Shown here one piece after another: positions 27,965 to 32,083 of a DNA stretch of 32,083 bases; position 1 is the stretch's first letter, and every line of letters begins with the position of its first letter. The position numbers were made by a program, and so were the translations under genes. This DNA is from Gammaproteobacteria bacterium (GTDB lineage Bacteria > Pseudomonadota > Gammaproteobacteria > Pseudomonadales > Pseudohongiellaceae): the NCBI GenBank assembly GCA_018661465.1, contig JABJIC010000007.1:1-32083 (forward strand). The letters run 5' to 3'. The notes beneath the pieces were generated by a model. It saw nothing but the letters and a program-made list of their open reading frames with translations. It was not told where the DNA came from and ran no database searches.

Positions 27965-29005
27965 ATGTCACACTTAAACCAGATCAAGGTCGCCTCGGCC
28001 CTGCTGGGTCTGTCCTTCGCAATAGGCTCAAGCCTTAGCTTGGCCCAGGATGCCAGTAGACCTGACCTAACCGGAATTTGGACCAATGCATCTTTGACCG
28101 GCCTGAGCCGCCCTAGAGGTGTGGAAGACCTGATAGTTAGCCCTGAAGTGGCTCAGGAGATTGCTGCCAATACTTCGATAGCCGGAATAGCACCGGGTGA
28201 TTTTGATGAGAGTGCGCCGACTAATGCTGCTGATGGCGCTCCTCCTGCTGGAAGCATCGATTTCGGATTGCGCGGATACAATTCTTTCTGGACTGACCCG
28301 GGAACAGTTCTGGCAATGGTGAAGGGTGAATTTAGAACTTCTTACATAGTGGATCCACCCAATGGTCGAATTCCGCGACTTGAATCTCCAAACTCCGGCT
28401 TCGAGAGGCGCGGTTTTGGCAGTCGTTACCTTACAGGAGTAGGTGGCAATACAGGTCCAGAAGACATGCCCCTTGCTGAACGGTGCCTGCTAGGTTTCGG
28501 CAATACAGCAGGACCAGGAATGATGGGTACGCTTTACAATAGCACCTACCAATTCGTGCAGACTGACGATTATGTGCTGGTCAGTGTTGAAATGGTGCAT
28601 GATGCGCGAATCATCCCAACTTTTGATTCGGCGGAAGAGGCACGCGCGAATCGTCGACCTTCGGTTCTTAAGCCATGGCTAGGTGATTCTGTGGGCTGGT
28701 ACGAAGATGGAACTTTAGTTGTGGAGACTGTAAATATTAATCCTGCTCAAATGGCAGAGAGTTCAGTTCCTATAACAGATGATGGAAGAATCACGGAACG
28801 ATTCAGCAAATACTCTGAAACTGAAATTTTCTACTCGTTTACAGTTGAAGATCCCAATATATACATTCAGCCATGGACAGCCGAGTTGAGTTTTCATGCG
28901 ACCGATGGACAAATGTACGAATACGCATGTCACGAAGGTAACTATGCTATGCCAGGAATTCTTGCTGGTGCGCGTCGACTCGAAGCGGAAGAAGCAGCCA
29001 AATAA
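27965..29005 (+). CDS. Secreted protein of an uncharacterised family (YACHEGNY-type)
   Basis: The 346 residues begin with a signal peptide (cleavage near SLAQ-D, about 28), followed by the RPDLTGIW start seen in many exported proteins of marine proteobacteria. Conserved-looking blocks are GDSVGWYEDGTLVVET, FTVEDPNIYIQPWTAEL and YEYACHEGNY near the C-terminus. I know this block pattern from large paralogous families of unknown role, so I give no function. GGAG just before ATG 27965 is a good ribosome-binding site. It diverges from the beta-barrel gene across 133 bases that must hold both promoters. Confidence 0.75.
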   Translation: MSHLNQIKVASALLGLSFAIGSSLSLAQDASRPDLTGIWTNASLTGLSRPRGVEDLIVSPEVAQEIAANTSIAGIAPGDFDESAPTNAADGAPPAGSIDFGLRGYNSFWTDPGTVLAMVKGEFRTSYIVDPPNGRIPRLESPNSGFERRGFGSRYLTGVGGNTGPEDMPLAERCLLGFGNTAGPGMMGTLYNSTYQFVQTDDYVLVSVEMVHDARIIPTFDSAEEARANRRPSVLKPWLGDSVGWYEDGTLVVETVNINPAQMAESSVPITDDGRITERFSKYSETEIFYSFTVEDPNIYIQPWTAELSFHATDGQMYEYACHEGNYAMPGILAGARRLEAEEAAK

Positions 29006-29018
29006 ATCGTAGAGGAGT

Positions 29019-29048
29019 GGGGTCGTATAGTTCAGCAGATACGATCCC
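29019..29048 (+). terminator. Hairpin downstream of the secreted-protein gene
   Basis: GGGGTCGTAT (29019-29028) pairs with ATACGATCCC (29039-29048), with one G-U pair and a 10-base loop. A T-run occurs only about 13 bases later, so efficiency is doubtful. It starts 13 bases after the stop codon. Confidence 0.5.
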
Positions 29049-29176
29049 GTCTCTTGCCCCTTTTAGTTGTGCCCATCTTTTTAAATACTGATGCCTCGAT
29101 CTTTTCGCGTTACAGTGGTGAAAATTAAAGCGAAGCAGCTTATGTGCAAGGGATTGGCATAGTTCAGTTAGTGCAT

Positions 29177-29938
29177 TTACTTAGGCACATCATAAGTTCG
29201 AATGTGATTGAATAACCAATAGTCAAAATAGTCTGCAAGAGACGAAAGATCGTATTTTTCCGATTCAACTTCTTCTATTAGGATATTCAAATCATCGAGA
29301 AGTTTTCGGTGGTTGGCTTTATGCTGAGTAGAGACTTTGTTATCAATATGTTTTTCTTCTTCTTGAAAATGGTATTTCGAATAAAGGACTAACATTCGCA
29401 ATTCTTTTGCGGCTTCCTGATAGTCATTATTTCTCTGAGTTCGAAGATATAGGTGATTAACATGATTCATCAGCGCAATGTGTTGTTTGTCTATTTCCGG
29501 ATGCCCGGTTTCAAGGTCTTTAGACCATAGCAGAAGCCTTTTACTAGACGAGGGCTTATCATTGAATAGATCCCAATACTCCTGATCGCTCATGAGTTCG
29601 TGTGATATTGTTTCAGCCGTGATCTCGCGAACTAGTTCGGCTGCAGATTTTGGATCATAACTAAGCAAATTTTTTTTATGTATATTTAAAGCCAGCTCTC
29701 TATGGAGCAAGGCATGAGCCCTTAGGTCACTGAATCCAGCGCCGCTCAAAATCAATTCTTCATGGGAAAAGTGGCTTTCCAAATCATGAATGAACGAATC
29801 CAGCTTGGACTTGAATATATCAGGGTCCCACTCACTTTGATCATATTCGGAAAGCTCTGAAAGGTGGTTTAGCAAATCCTCATGATTCTCATCAATGAAA
29901 TTATTCCCGCTAGAAGTATTGTCAGCCATTTTGTACAT
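29177..29938 (-). CDS. Tandem two-domain bacteriohemerythrin
   Basis: A cytoplasmic protein of 253 residues with two hemerythrin domains, each binding a di-iron centre that can carry or sense O2. Domain 1 has H19, H56, E60, H75, H79, H113 and D118. Domain 2 has H153, H190, E194, H206, H210, H245 and D250. The spacing matches the canonical H...HxxxE...HxxxH...HxxxxD pattern in both, so neither looks inactivated. Single-domain bacteriohemerythrins are about 130-150 residues, so this is a duplication or fusion. ATG 29938 and ATG 29929 are both possible starts; neither has a clear Shine-Dalgarno. It stands alone on its strand. Confidence 0.88.
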   Translation of the reverse strand: MYKMADNTSSGNNFIDENHEDLLNHLSELSEYDQSEWDPDIFKSKLDSFIHDLESHFSHEELILSGAGFSDLRAHALLHRELALNIHKKNLLSYDPKSAAELVREITAETISHELMSDQEYWDLFNDKPSSSKRLLLWSKDLETGHPEIDKQHIALMNHVNHLYLRTQRNNDYQEAAKELRMLVLYSKYHFQEEEKHIDNKVSTQHKANHRKLLDDLNILIEEVESEKYDLSSLADYFDYWLFNHIRTYDVPK

Positions 29939-30152
29939 ACCAGTTTAGTTAGGAAGTGTATTTTTTATAGCATTCCATGCTGAGAAATAAGGATCGGAAC
30001 GCTAGGCATGAAGATCAAACAAGCCGTCCATGCCTTATTTAGAATACTACATTGAATCAGCCAGATGAAGGTTGATTTTAGTCAACAGTCGTATGGAAAT
30101 CAGGCGCTAATACTGAAGGTCTCAGGTTACTATAAAATAGCAAAGTCAGCAT

Positions 30153-30665
30153 TCATTTGAGCGAATCAAGAAAATTCAGCGTGGCATCTTCAGGTGCTTG
30201 CTCGATTGCTGCCACGAGAACTCTCTCGAATTCCCCGAACCAATACCCTTCTGACTTGGTGCTCTCAAACCATTTTTTCGCAAAGGGGTTGCCGAAATAT
30301 CTATTAGCCCAGTAGGCGGGGAGTTGGTAATTGCTGAACAAATCTTCATACACCCCGTTGGCAACGAGATCATATTGTCGCTGCTCATGAACTATCGCAG
30401 CGAGCAAATAACTGTGAATGATCAAGCTCTCAGATTCGCTCAAGTTTTCCGGCTGCGAAATGGACTTAGCGACCACTGGGGTCGGATTTTCTCCAAGAAG
30501 TGAGACTTCTCTTTCTACCCAGGAAATCCTGCCGTCGCTGATCAATTGAGCCTGGCTAAGCTGGCGATCCTGACTCATCTGGAATCCAACAACGATCAAT
30601 CCGCTGAAAACAGCGATGTTACTGGCAATCTGGAGTGAGTTGACCAGCCCAAGCTTCTCTGACAT
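30153..30665 (-). CDS. Small membrane-anchored protein of unknown function
   Basis: The 170 residues have one hydrophobic segment near the N-terminus (about 12-30, IASNIAVFSGLIVVGFQM), followed by a soluble helical domain rich in aromatic residues (YWANRYFGNPFAKKWFE, GYWFGEF). Proteins of this shape, with one helix followed by a Q-rich segment and a Trp/Tyr-rich C-terminus, are common unannotated genes in marine gammaproteobacteria. No function can be assigned. The 214 bases between it and the hemerythrin gene show nothing else. Confidence 0.65.
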   Translation of the reverse strand: MSEKLGLVNSLQIASNIAVFSGLIVVGFQMSQDRQLSQAQLISDGRISWVEREVSLLGENPTPVVAKSISQPENLSESESLIIHSYLLAAIVHEQRQYDLVANGVYEDLFSNYQLPAYWANRYFGNPFAKKWFESTKSEGYWFGEFERVLVAAIEQAPEDATLNFLDSLK

Positions 30666-30842
30666 GTGGGTTTCCCTTTAAGATTTTTCCCAGCAGAGTT
30701 CTGGCGAATTATACAATGTTCAAGGGCATTGGTATTTGTTGGATGTAGCTCTGATTGCTATCCACTGCAACCTTCTTATATTGCAGCCCTCTCGATTTAT
30801 AGTAGACGTGGATTCGATTGATCTTTATCCTCACTCCTCATT

Positions 30843-31562
30843 ATGAATAAGAAAATACTAATAGTACTCTCAACAATCTCTGCTCTCTCCGCAGCCGGCT
30901 GGGCTGGCTCCAGTCTTGCGCAAGATTCCAATATACCTGATTCGGTACGCGCAATAATTGAAGCCAATATGGCAGCCACTCAATTTGATCAAACTGCTCG
31001 CGTTCAGCTAGGGATTCAGTTTGGTGAATTCCTTTCTGACCTCGCAGGAAGCCCGCAGCGTAGGCGCGATGTTGAAGCGGGTTTTATGGAGGTGTTTAAG
31101 GAACGTGCCGAACTGAGCTCAAAAGTGCTTTCAGGTCAGGCACGTACCTCCGAATTGTCGGCAATCAGTGGCTATGAATATTTGCGTGCCAATGTTGCGT
31201 CCTCATTGAACACGGAAGAGTTGGAAATATTAGATAGTCTGGCGGGCGGTCCATCTGATGCTCAACTAAAAAGAGAGTACGCAGGAGAGCTGTCGCGGAT
31301 GGCCAGCGGCCTGAGTGACGCTAATAGCGCTCTGGTGCTGGATACCCTGGTCAAATATATCCGTGCTGGCAATGACGCAGTTGTAGAAGGTAGATTGAGT
31401 GTCGATGAACTAGTGGATCAACAGGGAAGGGCTTTCATTCAAGCTCAAGAGGAATTGCAGTCGCAGATCACTGGCGAGCAATGGTCCTTGGTCACTGGCT
31501 TCTTCAATCAACTACGCGCCAACCTGTATATGAATCGAAACATGTCAGAAACGGATCAATAA
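30843..31562 (+). CDS. Exported helical protein of unknown function
   Basis: The 239 residues start with a signal peptide (MNKKILIVLSTISALSAAGW, cleavage near SLAQ-D at about 27). The remainder is predicted largely alpha-helical, with many Glu/Ser/Ala/Leu and no Cys, so no disulfides or heme. I recognise no family. No clear Shine-Dalgarno precedes ATG 30843, but the signal peptide begins exactly there. It is divergent from the small membrane protein gene and convergent with the RRM gene. Confidence 0.7.
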   Translation: MNKKILIVLSTISALSAAGWAGSSLAQDSNIPDSVRAIIEANMAATQFDQTARVQLGIQFGEFLSDLAGSPQRRRDVEAGFMEVFKERAELSSKVLSGQARTSELSAISGYEYLRANVASSLNTEELEILDSLAGGPSDAQLKREYAGELSRMASGLSDANSALVLDTLVKYIRAGNDAVVEGRLSVDELVDQQGRAFIQAQEELQSQITGEQWSLVTGFFNQLRANLYMNRNMSETDQ

Positions 31563-31639
31563 TTCACATCTTCTACTGATTATGCACAGCTGCTTCTTAT
31601 AGTTTTTAGGTCGCCACTTTTTAACTAGACGAATATTGA

Positions 31640-31900
31640 TTAGTCGTCCTCTTTCTTCTCTCTGTTTTCAGCTTTCTTCACCCTGATTTTTCTGTCATCC
31701 AGCATGTTGCCATTTAGATGTTTCATTGCCGCCTTGGCCTGGCCTGCTTTCGGCATGTCGACAAAGGCGAAGCCTTTGGATCCGCCAGTTTTCTTGTCCA
31801 GGACAAGACTCGTAGATTGAACGGTGCCATGGGCCTCAAATGCGGCCTGGAGCTCGGCTTCCGTTGTATCTCTCGATAAGTTTCTAACTAGTAGTTTCAT
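31640..31900 (-). CDS. Small RRM-type RNA-binding protein
   Basis: A single RNA recognition motif of 86 residues with RNP2 KLLVRNL (2-8) and RNP1 KGFAFVDM (42-49), followed by a lysine- and acid-rich tail. Such small RRM proteins in bacteria bind single-stranded RNA and are often cold- or stress-induced. ATG 31900 is supported by AAGGA six bases upstream. The same frame stays open without any stop for 61 more codons to the window edge, through a 42-bp tandem repeat, but it has no ATG, GTG or TTG there. A longer protein starting outside the window cannot be fully excluded. Confidence 0.9.
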   Translation of the reverse strand: MKLLVRNLSRDTTEAELQAAFEAHGTVQSTSLVLDKKTGGSKGFAFVDMPKAGQAKAAMKHLNGNMLDDRKIRVKKAENREKKEDD

Positions 31901-31921
31901 GGGGTTTCCTTGTGAGAAATT

Positions 31922-32083
31922 TATTCCAGCATCTTGAGAAACCCCAAGGTTAGAACAGAAGTCTATTCCAGCATATTGAGAAATCCCAAGGTTAGAACAG
32001 AAGTCTATTCCAGCATATTGAGAAATCCCAAGGTTAGAACAGAAGTCTATTCCAGCATATTGAGAAATCCCAAGGTTAGAACA
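31922..32083. repeat. 42-bp tandem repeat upstream of the RRM gene, cut by the window end
   Basis: Units begin at 31922, 31964, 32006 and 32048 with exact 42-base spacing. The last has 36 bases before the window ends. Units 2-4 are identical as far as seen; unit 1 differs at a few positions and shows 'CATCTTGAGAAACC' instead of 'CATATTGAGAAATC'. A truncated fifth piece (TGAGAAAT) precedes unit 1. There are no spacers, so this is not CRISPR. The period is a multiple of three and one frame on each strand stays open throughout. Confidence 0.95.

Noticed and set aside
27832..28086. Longer N-terminus for the beta-barrel protein
   Set aside because: It would overlap the divergent secreted-protein gene, and the signal peptide begins at ATG 27831.
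31922..32083. CRISPR array
   Set aside because: Units follow each other directly with no variable spacers and no cas genes are present.

Overview
The window reads as chromosome of a moderate-GC gammaproteobacterium, probably marine. The first 9.6 kb holds the conserved gammaproteobacterial order (end of secG) - tRNA-Leu(GAG) - initiator tRNA - rimP - nusA - infB - rbfA - truB - rpsO - pnp. The accessory genes that follow (a large TonB-dependent receptor, a cytochrome c/copper monooxygenase-like protein, a fused acyl-CoA mutase, secreted proteins of unknown role) are of kinds common in marine oligotrophic gammaproteobacteria. I cannot name the species.

Region 1 (1-9730): translation and RNA-metabolism operon. 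A sigma70-like promoter and the initiator tRNA are followed by two degenerate tandem copies of that tRNA and a terminator-like hairpin ahead of rimP. The operon codes for 30S maturation (rimP, rbfA), transcription elongation (nusA), initiation (infB), tRNA modification (truB), ribosomal protein S15 (rpsO) and RNA decay (pnp). It ends in a near-perfect bidirectional terminator.

Region 2 (9812-15650): a TonB-dependent receptor on the minus strand, diverging across a 468-base regulatory gap from a two-gene plus-strand unit. That unit encodes a cytochrome c domain fused to a PHM-like copper monooxygenase core, and a secreted partner of unknown function. It ends in a second bidirectional terminator.

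Region 3 (15769-21880): a stand-alone fused isobutyryl-CoA mutase (icmF, minus strand) with a structured leader, then plus-strand genes for an EamA-type transporter, a VanX-like D-Ala-D-Ala dipeptidase lipoprotein and a six-helix membrane protein.

Region 4 (21912-29050): a sigma54-dependent activator preceded by a 15-bp perfect inverted repeat. Convergent to it is a likely four-gene minus-strand operon: outer-membrane beta-barrel, blue-copper-like periplasmic protein, membrane class III cyclase, DUF169 protein. Diverging from this operon is a secreted protein of a large uncharacterised family.

Region 5 (29177-32083): a two-domain hemerythrin, two proteins of unknown function, and a small RRM RNA-binding protein. 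Its upstream side is a 42-bp tandem repeat that runs off the window and stays in frame with the RRM gene.

The observations most worth following are the initiator-tRNA-derived repeats, the 42-bp repeat in front of the RRM gene, the beta-barrel/cupredoxin/cyclase/DUF169 operon, the copper-monooxygenase locus, and the inverted repeat at the sigma54 activator.
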